From positions 3,038,001 to 3,102,000 of the forward strand of contig LT907983.1 of the NCBI GenBank assembly GCA_900230115.1: a stretch of DNA of 64,000 nt, written 5' to 3'. A program made the position numbers and the translations under genes. This DNA is from Spirosomataceae bacterium TFI 002 (GTDB lineage: Bacteria > Bacteroidota > Bacteroidia > Cytophagales > Spirosomataceae). Under the pieces are notes generated by a model that worked only from the letters and a program-made list of their open reading frames with translations, did no database searches and was not told the DNA's origin. Shown here one piece after another: positions 46,279 to 55,780 of this stretch (position 1 is its first letter; every line of letters starts with the position of its first letter).

Positions 46279-46847
46279 TTTCTTTTAATTTGTTTATTAT
46301 CACTGTGTTCTATTTCTTGTAACATGTTCTGTAGCATTGCTCTTGCTCTGCTTAATTGGGACTTAGAAGTTCCTTCACTAATTCCAAGTTTCTCAGCTAT
46401 CTCTTTATGTCCATAGCCCTCAATTGCATACATGTTGAAAACTGTTCTGTAGCCGTCGGGAAGGCTTGCTACCATTTTGTGAAGATCTTCAGCTTCTAAA
46501 TGGTCTCCTTGATTTGCGACGGGTAATGCATATGCTACATTTTCAATATCTACTTCGTTGTTTTTTTGAGACCTTATTTTCATTAAAGCTTCATTGACGA
46601 TTATCCTTTTAACCCAACCCTCAAAACTGCCATTAAAACTGAACTTGTCAATTTTAGTAATCACTTTTGTAAGCCCCTCCATCATGACGTCCTCCGCTAT
46701 CATACCGTCGGATAAGTATCTTTTGCAAATGGCAAGCATTTTGCCAGCATACTTATCGTAGAAGGTATTAAGAGCTTTGTTGTCACCTTGCTTTATTGCT
46801 TTTGCCAAGTCATGGTCGGAGCCAAGCAGGGATAAAATTTTTGTCAT
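46275..46847 (-). CDS. ECF-type RNA polymerase sigma factor
   Basis: 190 aa. Region 2 is at about residues 25-95 (FYDKYAGKMLAICKRYL, then AEDVMMEGLTKVITKI). Region 4 is at about 125-180 (LPDGYRTVFNMYAIEGYGHKEIAEKLGISEGTSKSQLSRARAML). No region 1 or 3 is present. It heads an operon with the probable anti-sigma factor and a beta-barrel protein, and is divergent from a Crp/Fnr gene. An inverted repeat ACCAT-ATCA-ATGGT lies in the shared upstream region (46880-46893). Confidence 0.93.
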   Translation of the reverse strand: MTKILSLLGSDHDLAKAIKQGDNKALNTFYDKYAGKMLAICKRYLSDGMIAEDVMMEGLTKVITKIDKFSFNGSFEGWVKRIIVNEALMKIRSQKNNEVDIENVAYALPVANQGDHLEAEDLHKMVASLPDGYRTVFNMYAIEGYGHKEIAEKLGISEGTSKSQLSRARAMLQNMLQEIEHSDNKQIKRK

Positions 46848-46879
46848 ACAGACTCTGTTTCAATTACTAGATGCATTTT

Positions 46880-46893
46880 ACCATATCAATGGT
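46880..46893. promoter_or_regulatory. inverted repeat between the ECF sigma and Crp/Fnr genes
   Basis: ACCAT (46880-46884) and ATGGT (46889-46893) are perfect arms around ATCA, in the 97-base divergent region. It could be an operator for the Crp/Fnr protein, but it does not match the standard TGTGA or TTGAT half sites. Confidence 0.35.
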
Positions 46894-46944
46894 TGCATGA
46901 AGAAAACCTTTAATTTTAAATTTAAAAACCTAGCTTTACTTATT

Positions 46945-47529
46945 ATGTTCGACTTATTTATTCAAGCTGTTAAAGGTATTCATCCAATTTCTGCAAAGAT
47001 ACAGAGAGATTTGGAACGTCGGCTTGTGAAAACCAATCATGAAGCGGGTGAAATTATTATTCCGATTGGAAAGGTTAATGATAAGTTGTATTTCATCGAA
47101 GAAGGAATGGTAAGGTGTTTTTACCACAAAAAAGAAAAAGGTAAGAATGTAGAAATGACTTCGTGGCTTATCAATGACTTTAACTTCGTTTATGTCCCTC
47201 ATAGTTTTATAGCTCAGTCTCCAAGCGTTGAGGCCGTGGAGACATTAGAACCAACAACACTTATTTCTATTAGTTATGAGGCATTGCAGGAATTGTATCA
47301 AAAATACCATGAGGCAGCTTATATTGGCCGCTTAATTACAGAAATGTATTTAGTAATGTATGATGAGAGGGTGAGATCATTAAGAATGATGAGTGCCAAA
47401 GATCGACATGATGCGTTCAAAGATAACTTTCCTGTTATTTATGAGAAGGCTTCAAAGAAACATATTGCGTCATTTTTAGGATTAACTCCTGAAACATTAA
47501 GTCGAATTAGAGCCAAAAGTGACGATTAG
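46945..47529 (+). CDS. Crp/Fnr-family transcriptional regulator
   Basis: 194 aa from the ATG at 46945. The frame is open upstream into the divergent sigma gene, so the extension is not used. The cNMP-binding jelly roll spans about residues 20-130 (GEIIIPIGKVNDKLYFIEEGMVRCFY). It lacks the RxS motif that contacts cAMP in E. coli CRP. A C-terminal helix-turn-helix ends in KHIASFLGLTPETLSRIRAK. This subfamily is common in Bacteroidota; the ligand is unknown. Its stop overlaps the sulfatase stop by four bases. Confidence 0.88.
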   Translation: MFDLFIQAVKGIHPISAKIQRDLERRLVKTNHEAGEIIIPIGKVNDKLYFIEEGMVRCFYHKKEKGKNVEMTSWLINDFNFVYVPHSFIAQSPSVEAVETLEPTTLISISYEALQELYQKYHEAAYIGRLITEMYLVMYDERVRSLRMMSAKDRHDAFKDNFPVIYEKASKKHIASFLGLTPETLSRIRAKSDD

Positions 47530-49280
47530 TCTCCTTGAAGTTCAAAAACTAGACCTTTTATGTGGCCAATCGTTTTGCCTTCTTCGTGATTTGTGGTTAG
47601 ATAGATGCGTGATTGTCCAGCGGGAATTTCAATTGTTCCTAAAAACAATTCTTTCCATGTTTTTTCATAAGCTTCTTTTCTAGGAACTCTATCTGGGCTA
47701 GGTATGAACTTAGGATTAAAGGCTTCTTTGATCTGATTCTTTATTTCTTGCTGATTTAAACTTAGGGTCAGGGTTCCCCCAACTTCGTTTTCTTCGCAAG
47801 TGTATTTCAAATAAACTTTGTATTTCAATTTGCTTTCGGAATCTAGATTCCACCAGATGCTATCGTTGGATGAAATATTACATAGCCAATCGTTTGCCCA
47901 ACCATGTCCCTCAAAAAACCTAATATTATTTGAAAAACTGGCCTGAGGTGCTTGGGCTTCAAGTTTGGAAACTTCTTTATAGCCAATTGGGATTGATTTC
48001 CTATTCGCGACTTTTATGTCTTTTGTAACCTCATTGAACCAGTTATTGTATTTCAAATTAAATTGTCGGTGAACTTCAGGTAAGGCATTAATTAAGTTTG
48101 TTTTTTGATCTGGATCATTAAGCATATCAAAAAGCAAGAATTCGTTCTTTTGTTTTACCCATCTGAAGTTTTGAGTTCTTATGGCACCAGGGAAGTCGGG
48201 CAGTGAATCGTCATAAGTCACAAGACTGTATATTTCCCTATCAAAATCAGTAACTATAGAATCAAGATTAGGGCTGAGATCTACCCCGTCGAAGTTTGGC
48301 TTTTCATTTAGCTTAAGTCCACAGAGGCTAATTAGTGTAGGCAGGATATCTATATGTGCACTCAGTTGTGTGATGAATTTTGGCTCTTTCCATTTGTTTG
48401 GCCATCTTACAAAGAGCGGGCTCCTAACTCCCCCTTCATCAACACTGCCTTTTTTGCCTTTCATGTTTCCATTAAATCGAATTCCGTTCGGTCCATTATC
48501 ACTCATGAAAATGACAATAGTATTGTCGTAAAGCCCTTCATCCTCTAGGGCTTGAAGTACTTTGCCCACATTGTCGTCAATATTTTCAACCATTCCATAA
48601 ATGGCGGATAATTCATCGTCCAAACCTTTCTTTTTGTATTTTTCGAAATACTTATCAGAAACTTGATGAGGAGTGTGCGGAGTATTCAGAGGCAAATAGC
48701 ATAGAAACGGATTGGACTTGTTTTTCTGAATAAAGCCTATTGCATTATCGCTTAAATAATCTGGTAGGTAGCCTTCATACTGAACCATTTTATCGTAATT
48801 CTGAATTTCTGTATCAAAGTAATTATTCCAATGCCCTGCAGTGAAACCAACAAATTCATCAAAACCTTGTCCAATCGGGTTTTCAGGGAAATGTTCTCCA
48901 TTGTGCCATTTCCCAAAACAGCCAGTTGAGTATCCGTTTTCTTTAAAAATTTCGGCTAATGTTTGTTCCTCGGTATTCATTCGCTCAAGTCCGCCGGTGA
49001 CGCCAATGGTACCTGTTCTTGGGTGGTATTTTCCTGTTAATAAACTTGCCCTAGTTGGTGCACACAATGGACTTACATAGAACCGGTCAAATGAAATTGA
49101 CGAATTTGCCAACTTGTCAATATTTGGAGTTTCGACGTACGGATTTTTATGTAGTGACAAGTCGCCCCATCCTTGATCATCGGTTAGAATAATTAGAACA
49201 TTGGGCTTTGATTGATTTTTATTACACCCAAAAAGGAGGGTTGAAAAGATAAAAAAGCAAAGAAAAAGTTTAATTCTCAT
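47526..49280 (-). CDS. sulfatase, lipoprotein (formylglycine type)
   Basis: 584 aa. A lipoprotein signal ends LFGC at C19. The N-terminal alkaline phosphatase-like fold has metal ligands DD at 34-35 (ILTDDQGWGDL) and the active-site motif CAPTR at 73-77, where the cysteine becomes formylglycine. GKWHNG and MSDNGPNG complete the site. About 150 residues at the end look like an extra beta domain, perhaps carbohydrate-binding. It probably removes sulfate from host or algal polysaccharide, though the substrate is unknown and no other polysaccharide genes are nearby. An anaerobic sulfatase-maturing enzyme is not in the window. Confidence 0.92.
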   Translation of the reverse strand: MRIKLFLCFFIFSTLLFGCNKNQSKPNVLIILTDDQGWGDLSLHKNPYVETPNIDKLANSSISFDRFYVSPLCAPTRASLLTGKYHPRTGTIGVTGGLERMNTEEQTLAEIFKENGYSTGCFGKWHNGEHFPENPIGQGFDEFVGFTAGHWNNYFDTEIQNYDKMVQYEGYLPDYLSDNAIGFIQKNKSNPFLCYLPLNTPHTPHQVSDKYFEKYKKKGLDDELSAIYGMVENIDDNVGKVLQALEDEGLYDNTIVIFMSDNGPNGIRFNGNMKGKKGSVDEGGVRSPLFVRWPNKWKEPKFITQLSAHIDILPTLISLCGLKLNEKPNFDGVDLSPNLDSIVTDFDREIYSLVTYDDSLPDFPGAIRTQNFRWVKQKNEFLLFDMLNDPDQKTNLINALPEVHRQFNLKYNNWFNEVTKDIKVANRKSIPIGYKEVSKLEAQAPQASFSNNIRFFEGHGWANDWLCNISSNDSIWWNLDSESKLKYKVYLKYTCEENEVGGTLTLSLNQQEIKNQIKEAFNPKFIPSPDRVPRKEAYEKTWKELFLGTIEIPAGQSRIYLTTNHEEGKTIGHIKGLVFELQGD

Positions 49281-49535
49281 TTTTATAGGAAATAATAGGA
49301 ATGAATAGGCATTTTGGAGCTAAAGTGTTGAATGAAAGGTATAAACAAATTCGGGAAAACGTGAAGTCTTAGGTTTTTATTAGAGAATATATGACATATT
49401 TTAGTTAAATTGGAACAATCGCGACTTAAAAAAGTGACTTCGAAGTTATTTTTTTGTCTAAAAAATCCAATCAGCAGCTTTCCTGCCTTATAAACCGTTT
49501 TATAGTTTTTTTAATACTTAACCCCCCCAATTTAA

Positions 49536-51737
49536 ATGATGAAAAATTTATTTTCACTCTTAGCGATTTTATTTCTCGGAGTAAGTTCCACTTATGCACA
49601 GGTAGATTTACCACCTAATGCCGTTCCTGGTAAGTGCTATGCAAAATGTTTAAAACCTACACAGTTTACAACTAAAACTGAACAATTCGTTTCAAAAGCT
49701 GCAGCAAAAAAGTTGTCGGTAAAAGGAGCCGAACTTGGAACTGAAACAAGTTCTATAGTTGTAAAAGAAGGTAGTAGCCGATTTGAAGTTATTCCAGCTC
49801 AATTCAAAACAGAAACTGAGCAAATGTTAATCAAAGAGGCAAGCAAAAGAATTGAGTTAGTGCCTAATTCAGGTGGTTATAAGACAGAATCAGAAAAGGT
49901 AGAAACGTCTCCATCGTATAAGCAATATTCTATAGTAGGATGTGCTGACGGATCTTCTGCGGTTGCGGGCTCAAAAGGAATTGCTGCTTCCAATGAACCA
50001 TGTTTCACTGCAATGACAGAAAGAATTATGGTTAAAGAGGGATACAAGACTCTTGAGGTTATTCCCACTCAATTTAAAACTGAGACAGAAAAGCTTTTGG
50101 TTAAAGAAGCTTCTAAAAGGTTTGAAGTTGTTCCAGCTACATACAAAACAGTTACGGAGCAATTTATGACTATGCCTGCTTACACAAGATTGGTAGTTGA
50201 TAATAATATTCAATTCAAGCCAGTGACCGAGAAGATTATGGTTAGACCTTCTTATGTAAGGTATGAAGTAATTCCTGCTCAATTCAAAACCGAATCTTTA
50301 AGTATGTTAGCAAGAGAAGCTGCACCAGCCGCAACTGGAGCGAAGGTGCCTAAATTTAAAACGGTAACAGAGCAAGTATTAGTAAAGGCTGCTTCTAAAC
50401 GATATGAAGTGATACCTGCAACTTATAAGACTGTAACAGAAACTGTAACAGTGAAGGAGCCTGTAAAGTCACTTTCCGTAACAGAGCCAGCTTATGAAAC
50501 AGTTACTGAAAGAGTAAAAATTAAAGAGTCGTATACAAAATATGAAAAAGGTAAAGTAGATCCGACATGTCTTTCTGCTAATCCTGATGATTGTAGAATC
50601 TTATGTTTGGTAGAGGTTCCAGCTGAATACAAGACAATAACAAAGAGAGTAATTAAGACTCCAGCTAGAGTGATAGAAAACGTTGCCCCAGCTCAAACAA
50701 GTACAATTACTAGACAAGTACTTGCAACTCCCGCTGGAGTAAAAGAAATAGATGTTCCTGCTGAGTATGCGACTATTACTAAGTTAATGTTTGACGGTTT
50801 CGAAGATAATCCTAAAGGATCACTTAGTGGTGTGCAGGCTTATCAAGACGGAACTTCAAAAGCTGAATATATGACAGTTTCTAAGCAAGTTATGGTTAAA
50901 GCTGCTGAAGTAAGAGAAGTGATCGTTCCTGCTCAATTCGAAACAGTAACAAGACAATTGGTAGCTCGTGGAGCTCAAGTTAAGAATGTTGCAGTTCCAG
51001 CTGAATATGCAACCATTTCTAAGCAAGTTGTAAATACCCCTGCAAGAGTTAATGAAATTGAAGTACCTGCAGAATATACTACAAGATCAAGACAAGTTGT
51101 CGCAGCTCCTGCTAGCACAAGAGAAGTAGAGGTTCCAGCTGTATACGCATCGAAGACAAAATATGTATGTGGAGATAACAAAGGAAACGAAGACGGAAGT
51201 ATGGCAATGCTTTCTAATAATAACGGATGTGGTCCTAAGGTAAGATCAATTGATGTCCCTGCGGAGTATAGAACAGTAACAAGATATGTATTGGCTGGTC
51301 AACCAACAACTAGAGAGGTAGTGATCCCTGCAGAATATCGTACGATCACTCGCCAAGTTGTGGCAAATCCTGCTGGAACAAGAGAGATAAGCATCCCTGC
51401 TGAGTCTAAGACTATTACTAAAACAATAGTAAAAGTACCTGCAACTACTATAGAAGAGACCATTCCGCAAGAAATGGACTCATACTCAATCACTAGTATG
51501 AGTGGAGCTGGATCTTATGCTGACTGGGTAGAGGTACTTTGTGAGAATAAAGTTACTACTGACAGAATCCGTGCAATACAAATGGCACTTAAAAATGCTG
51601 GATATGAGCCAGGGCCAATTGATAATATTCTTGGGTCTCAAACCAAAGAAGCTTTATTGCAATATCAAAAAGATAATAACTTACCACAGGGTAATTTGAA
51701 TCTAGAGACTTTAAAGTCGCTTGGTGTAAACTATTAA
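49536..51737 (+). CDS. secreted repeat protein with C-terminal peptidoglycan-binding domain
   Basis: 733 aa. A signal peptide ends near residue 22 (STYAQ). About twenty copies of a 20-25 residue unit follow. The N-terminal half uses forms like VIPAQFKTETEQMLVKEASKRFE. The C-terminal half uses forms like VPAEYRTITRQVVANPAGTREIS. Four cysteine-bearing inserts interrupt the array (CYAKC; CADGSS with a later C; CLSANPDDCRILC; CGDNKG with a later C). The last 65 residues resemble a PG_binding_1 domain (AIQMALKNAGYEPGPIDNILG, ALLQYQKDN). It may be a cell-wall or cell-surface structural protein. I do not recognise the repeat. A strong terminator follows. Confidence 0.8.
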   Translation: MMKNLFSLLAILFLGVSSTYAQVDLPPNAVPGKCYAKCLKPTQFTTKTEQFVSKAAAKKLSVKGAELGTETSSIVVKEGSSRFEVIPAQFKTETEQMLIKEASKRIELVPNSGGYKTESEKVETSPSYKQYSIVGCADGSSAVAGSKGIAASNEPCFTAMTERIMVKEGYKTLEVIPTQFKTETEKLLVKEASKRFEVVPATYKTVTEQFMTMPAYTRLVVDNNIQFKPVTEKIMVRPSYVRYEVIPAQFKTESLSMLAREAAPAATGAKVPKFKTVTEQVLVKAASKRYEVIPATYKTVTETVTVKEPVKSLSVTEPAYETVTERVKIKESYTKYEKGKVDPTCLSANPDDCRILCLVEVPAEYKTITKRVIKTPARVIENVAPAQTSTITRQVLATPAGVKEIDVPAEYATITKLMFDGFEDNPKGSLSGVQAYQDGTSKAEYMTVSKQVMVKAAEVREVIVPAQFETVTRQLVARGAQVKNVAVPAEYATISKQVVNTPARVNEIEVPAEYTTRSRQVVAAPASTREVEVPAVYASKTKYVCGDNKGNEDGSMAMLSNNNGCGPKVRSIDVPAEYRTVTRYVLAGQPTTREVVIPAEYRTITRQVVANPAGTREISIPAESKTITKTIVKVPATTIEETIPQEMDSYSITSMSGAGSYADWVEVLCENKVTTDRIRAIQMALKNAGYEPGPIDNILGSQTKEALLQYQKDNNLPQGNLNLETLKSLGVNY

Positions 51738-51757
51738 GATTTAAAACATCTTATTCG

Positions 51758-51788
51758 AAAGGAGGGCTATTTTGGCCCTCCTTTTTTT
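51758..51788 (+). terminator. intrinsic terminator of the repeat protein gene
   Basis: AAAGGAGGGC (51758-51767) pairs with GCCCTCCTTT (51775-51784) around a 7-base loop, with a continuing T-run. Confidence 0.88.
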
Positions 51789-51858
51789 ATGGCTAAAGTT
51801 TCATTTTTATTTTTTGGCACGATTGTAGAGGTACCCTTTGAAAAAACCGACTTTTCTA

Positions 51859-52335
51859 ATGAAAACACGTACATACATATTCTTTTTACTCGCAATGATA
51901 AGTTTATCGTCCTTTGATTTTGGTCCTGGGAAGAGCGAGTCATCCGTTAGTTTCTATAAAGGTTCGTATGACAACATGCTTCGCGAAGCAAGAAAGCAAA
52001 AGAAAGGGATCATCCTTGACTTTTGGGCTTCATGGTGTGGGCCATGTAAGAAAATGGACATGGAAACCTTCACTGACCCTGCCTTGGCTAAGTATATCGA
52101 GGCTAATTATCTTATCTTTAAAGTGGACATAGATACATTTGATGGCATGGAGATAACGGATAAGTTTGCTGTGGAATCTTTTCCTTCTATGCTTATAATG
52201 AATCATAAAGCGAAACCATTAGAAAAGCTCAAAGGGTTTTATCCCCCTCATTATTTAGAGAAAGAGCTTAAAAATATTGTAGATAAATATCAAATTATTC
52301 CTGAAAGCTATAAGTCAGAGCTTGCAGCTAACTAA
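51859..52335 (+). CDS. thioredoxin-fold protein, exported
   Basis: 158 aa from the ATG at 51859 (an in-frame TTG lies 7 codons upstream). A signal peptide (about 1-21) precedes a thioredoxin domain with WASWCGPCKKM. The fold has SFPSMLIM with the cis-proline and GFYPPHYLEKEL near the end. It is the DUF255/thioredoxin_7-like group, which acts in periplasmic thiol chemistry or as a chaperone; the redox partner may be DsbD at 55781. A terminator with T-run follows (52362-52391). Confidence 0.88.
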   Translation: MKTRTYIFFLLAMISLSSFDFGPGKSESSVSFYKGSYDNMLREARKQKKGIILDFWASWCGPCKKMDMETFTDPALAKYIEANYLIFKVDIDTFDGMEITDKFAVESFPSMLIMNHKAKPLEKLKGFYPPHYLEKELKNIVDKYQIIPESYKSELAAN

Positions 52336-52361
52336 GATATTGTTCGTAGAAAATATACTTG

Positions 52362-52391
52362 ACCAATTGCCTTCGGTGATTGGTTTTTTTT
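52362..52391 (+). terminator. intrinsic terminator after the thioredoxin gene
   Basis: ACCAAT (52362-52367) pairs with ATTGGT (52379-52384), with a few additional pairs in the loop, then T8. Confidence 0.75.
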
Positions 52392-52443
52392 ATTTTAAGT
52401 CAATTAGTGTCAAATAAAGTGGGTATAATGTATAATTAGCATC

Positions 52444-52451
52444 TATTTTTG
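52444..52451 (+). promoter_or_regulatory. -7 box candidate for hemE
   Basis: TATTTTTG matches TAnnTTTG; no -33 element is evident. Transcription would start near 52458, about five bases before the ATG, so the mRNA would be almost leaderless. Confidence 0.35.
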
Positions 52452-52462
52452 CAAAGAATTAA

Positions 52463-53494
52463 ATGAGTTGCATGAGTTTACAAAACGATCTGCTTTTAAG
52501 AGCAGCAAGACAAGAGAAAGTAGAAAGAGTGCCTGTATGGATGATGAGACAGGCTGGTAGAATATTAAAAGAGTATAGAGAGGTAAGGGAAAAAGCTGGG
52601 AGCTTTATAAACTTAGCTACCAACCCTGCAATGGCAGCGGAAGTTACGCTGCAGCCGGTTGATATTCTTGGAGTGGATGCTGCTATTATCTTTTCTGATA
52701 TATTGGTAATTCCTGAAGCAATGGATTTGCCATATGAAATGATTGAGAAAAAGGGGCCATATTTCCCCAAAACGGTCAAAAGTATCTCCGATGTTGAAAA
52801 ACTCAACACAACTGATATTCAGGATAGGTTGTCTTATGTTATGGAAGCTTTGACTATCGTGAAAAAAGAATTGAATAACCGTGTTCCACTTATCGGTTTT
52901 GCTGGAGCTCCCTTTACAATTTTTTGTTACATGGTAGAAGGGCAGGGGTCTAAGACCTTTTCTAAAGCAAAAAAAATGCTTTATACTGATCCCGTTCTTT
53001 CGCATTTGCTTTTGCAAAAAATAACTGATTCCACTATTTCTTACCTAAAAGCCCAAATTGCTTGTGGAGTGGATCTGGTTCAAATCTTTGATAGTTGGGC
53101 AGGTATATTGTCGCCAAGCCAATACGATGAATTTTCATTACCATATATCAAGCAAATCTGTGATGTAATAAATGAGGTTCCTAAAACAGTATTTGCAAAA
53201 GGAGCCTATTTTGCAAGAGAAGGAATAGGTCAACTAAGTTGCAACGTTGTTGGTTTAGATTGGAATATGCCAATTGCAGAGTCTAGGAAGTTGATTCCAA
53301 CGAAAACCCTGCAAGGGAATCTTGATCCATGTGTACTTTATGGTTCATTTGCAGAGATTGAAAAAGAAACCAAGGAAATGTTAAAAGCATTTGGTAGACA
53401 GAACTATATAGCTAACCTTGGACATGGTGTTTATCCCGACACTGACCCTGAAAAAGTAAAATGTTTCATTGATACGGTAAAAACTTATTCATAA
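52463..53494 (+). CDS. hemE: uroporphyrinogen decarboxylase
   Basis: 343 aa. The conserved [18 protein letters not shown] near residue 25 holds the catalytic arginines, followed by [16 protein letters not shown] with the catalytic Asp, and [16 protein letters not shown]. The C-terminal [13 protein letters not shown] carries the final conserved His. It decarboxylates uroporphyrinogen III to coproporphyrinogen III in heme synthesis, consistent with the many cytochromes encoded upstream. An alternative ATG lies three codons later. Confidence 0.97.
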   Translation: MSCMSLQNDLLLRAARQEKVERVPVWMMRQAGRILKEYREVREKAGSFINLATNPAMAAEVTLQPVDILGVDAAIIFSDILVIPEAMDLPYEMIEKKGPYFPKTVKSISDVEKLNTTDIQDRLSYVMEALTIVKKELNNRVPLIGFAGAPFTIFCYMVEGQGSKTFSKAKKMLYTDPVLSHLLLQKITDSTISYLKAQIACGVDLVQIFDSWAGILSPSQYDEFSLPYIKQICDVINEVPKTVFAKGAYFAREGIGQLSCNVVGLDWNMPIAESRKLIPTKTLQGNLDPCVLYGSFAEIEKETKEMLKAFGRQNYIANLGHGVYPDTDPEKVKCFIDTVKTYS

Positions 53495-53539
53495 TTATTT
53501 TGCTACGTGCTCGTTATTAACCTTGAAATGATGCTAAAA

Positions 53540-55171
53540 ATGAAGAAATACATCGCTTTTTTGCTTGTAATTATTTCAAGTCAAATTCATGCACAAAAAC
53601 TTGAGAAACTAGGTTCAGCAATTAATACCGAATACAATGAGTTACATCCTGTTATAGCTCCTGATGGCGAAACGCTCTTTTTTATGAGAGAAAGCCACCC
53701 ATCCAATAACTATGGTAAAAATGGTAGTAACGATGTTTGGTTTTCCAATTATCGGTCGGATGGAAGGTGGTCTGTGGCTAGAAAAATGCCAAATACAGTA
53801 AATAAAGACAAGTTTAACGACCTTTTTTGTATTACTCCTGATGGCAATACAATATTAATTCGAGGTGTTTATGACAGAGGGCGTAAGCAGAATGAAATAG
53901 GAATTTCTAAATGTGTAAAAACTAAATCTGGATGGGGGCAACCTGAAAAACTGGATATCCCAAAACTAGATGCCATGTGTAAGGGGCAGTTCCTATCGGC
54001 GTATTTAACCAATACCGGGAAGACGTTAATCTTAGGTTTTAGCGAAAAGAAAAACAGTGCAGCCGATGATCTTTTTGTTTCTTTTTTGGACAAAAACGGT
54101 AATTGGTCCAAGCCTGAATCTCTTGGCAATGATATCAACACCAATGGGATAGAAACCACGCCATTTATGGCCTCGGACGACAGAAGTCTCTATTTTGCTT
54201 CAGATAGAAAAGGTGGAGTGGGAGGAGTAGATATTTGGGTCGCAAAGAGGAAGGGTAGATCTTGGAATAGTTGGAGTGAACCAGTAAATCTTGGTGAAAT
54301 AATTAATACTCCTGAAGACGAATATTATTTTAGCATAACTTCATCTGGAGAGTATGCCTACCTCACTACTAAGAGTAATACAATAGGAAAGGGTGATATT
54401 GTCCGCTTCAAATTGAAAGAGGATAAAGTAGCCGAACCAGTTGTTGCCGCTTTGCAGGGAGACGATGAATCTAACAAAGTTCAAGTTAAAGACCTTCCTA
54501 AGAAAAATCCCGAAACGGAAAACCCACTTTTAACTTCACCAAATCCAATCGTGATGTTAAGTGGTAAAGTGGTAGACAGTAGGTCGGGTAATCCGATAGA
54601 AGCAAAAATTATATATGAAACCTTCCCAGACGGTGAGGAAATTGGTATTGCTAATACTGACCCTACAACAGGTGAATACAAAATTGTGCTTCCCTATGGA
54701 CAACGTTATAATGTCCGTGCCATAGTAAAGGATTATATATCTATTGGGAAAACTATAGATGTAACGGATGTGGGTGAGTACAAAGAAATAAAAGGAGAAA
54801 ACCTCGAGGTAGCACCAATCCTAGTTAATACTAAAGTTCCACTTAACAATATTTTCTTTCAATTTGGAAAAGCAACGCTCGCTGAAGAGTCGTTTTTGGA
54901 ACTAAACCGACTCGTGGATGTGCTAAACGACAACAGAAACATGGTGATTGAGGTCCAAGGTCATACCGATAATGTAGGTTCCGATGAAGCCAATCTTAAG
55001 CTTTCTCAAGACAGAGCCAACTCTGTTAGGGACTATTTGGTATCTAAGGGAATTCCGCTCGAACGAGTTCAAAGCGTAGGGTATGGAGAGTCAAAACCAG
55101 TTGCTAGTAATAATACTACAGAGGGACAAGCAAAAAATCGTCGTGTAGAATTTGAGATTGTTAAAAAATAG
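53540..55171 (+). CDS. OmpA-family protein with N-terminal PD40 beta-propeller
   Basis: 543 aa from the ATG that gives a clean signal peptide (MKKYIAFLLVIISSQIHAQ); two ATGs lie up to 12 bases earlier. Residues 20-290 contain WD40-like PD40 repeats (HPVIAPDGETLFFM, ITPDGNTILIRG, FMASDDRSLYFASDRKGG, FSITSSGEYAYLTTK). A carboxypeptidase-regulatory-like beta domain follows (about 335-420). The C-terminal OmpA domain has VQGHTDNVGSDEANLKLSQDRA and GYGESKP and binds peptidoglycan. Similar proteins anchor the outer membrane or type IX secretion parts in Bacteroidota. No sign of a sorting signal is seen. Confidence 0.88.
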   Translation: MKKYIAFLLVIISSQIHAQKLEKLGSAINTEYNELHPVIAPDGETLFFMRESHPSNNYGKNGSNDVWFSNYRSDGRWSVARKMPNTVNKDKFNDLFCITPDGNTILIRGVYDRGRKQNEIGISKCVKTKSGWGQPEKLDIPKLDAMCKGQFLSAYLTNTGKTLILGFSEKKNSAADDLFVSFLDKNGNWSKPESLGNDINTNGIETTPFMASDDRSLYFASDRKGGVGGVDIWVAKRKGRSWNSWSEPVNLGEIINTPEDEYYFSITSSGEYAYLTTKSNTIGKGDIVRFKLKEDKVAEPVVAALQGDDESNKVQVKDLPKKNPETENPLLTSPNPIVMLSGKVVDSRSGNPIEAKIIYETFPDGEEIGIANTDPTTGEYKIVLPYGQRYNVRAIVKDYISIGKTIDVTDVGEYKEIKGENLEVAPILVNTKVPLNNIFFQFGKATLAEESFLELNRLVDVLNDNRNMVIEVQGHTDNVGSDEANLKLSQDRANSVRDYLVSKGIPLERVQSVGYGESKPVASNNTTEGQAKNRRVEFEIVKK

Positions 55172-55219
55172 GAATACGACTTGCATGTCTTATTTTTGCA
55201 AAAAAAATAACATAACAAT

Positions 55220-55666
55220 ATGGCTAAAGCAGAAATGGTGACTTCCAAAGGAACAATGCTAATCGAGTTTTACGATAAGGATGCTCCTATTGCTGTCAAT
55301 AATTTTATTAAACTTTCGAAAGAAGGATATTATGACGGGATCAAGTTTCATAGAGTAATTCCTAATTTCATGATTCAAGGTGGAGACCCTACTGGAACAG
55401 GTGGTGGTGGACCTGGGTATGAGATTCCTTGTGAGTTAGATGGAGAAAATCAGCACCATGATAGAGGTGTTCTTTCTATGGCACACAGAGGTAGAAATAC
55501 CGGTGGGTCTCAATTCTTTATTTGTCATAATAGAAGTAATACCGCCCATTTGGATAGAAATCATACTTGTTTTGGCAAAGTTACAGACGGTATAGATATA
55601 GTTGATTTGATACAGCAAGGTGATGTAATTGAAAAAATTACTGTCATTGAGGATGTTGTAGCATAA
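55220..55666 (+). CDS. peptidyl-prolyl cis-trans isomerase (cyclophilin type)
   Basis: 148 aa, a minimal cyclophilin without signal peptide, so cytosolic. Hallmarks are NFIKLSKEGYYDGIKFHRVIP, FMIQGGDPTGTGGGGPGYEI, GVLSMAHRG, GGSQFFI and NHTCFGKV. It assists proline isomerisation during folding. It has a strong terminator (55689-55714). Confidence 0.95.
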   Translation: MAKAEMVTSKGTMLIEFYDKDAPIAVNNFIKLSKEGYYDGIKFHRVIPNFMIQGGDPTGTGGGGPGYEIPCELDGENQHHDRGVLSMAHRGRNTGGSQFFICHNRSNTAHLDRNHTCFGKVTDGIDIVDLIQQGDVIEKITVIEDVVA

Positions 55667-55688
55667 ATAATTTCAATAATTATGTAAG

Positions 55689-55714
55689 AGAGGGCATTCG
55701 CCCTCTTTTTTTTT
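55689..55714 (+). terminator. intrinsic terminator of the cyclophilin gene
   Basis: AGAGGGC (55689-55695) and GCCCTCT (55700-55706) enclose ATTC, followed by eight T. Confidence 0.88.
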
Positions 55715-55780
55715 GGCAAGGCTTTTGAATTATTTTGACCAAAATCAAATTTATACCATTACATACGTGTTATATAAAAT

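Noticed and set aside
49600-51480. Repeat array that could be taken for CRISPR
   Set aside because: Repeats are in-frame protein repeats with variable sequence, not identical direct repeats with unique spacers.
51814-51830. sigma-54 promoter upstream of the thioredoxin gene (TGGCACG)
   Set aside because: The -24 half is perfect but the -12 position reads TAGAG, without GC.
55714-55730. sigma-54 promoter upstream of dsbD
   Set aside because: GG is followed after 10 bases by GA, and the -24 part overlaps the terminator T-run of the cyclophilin gene.
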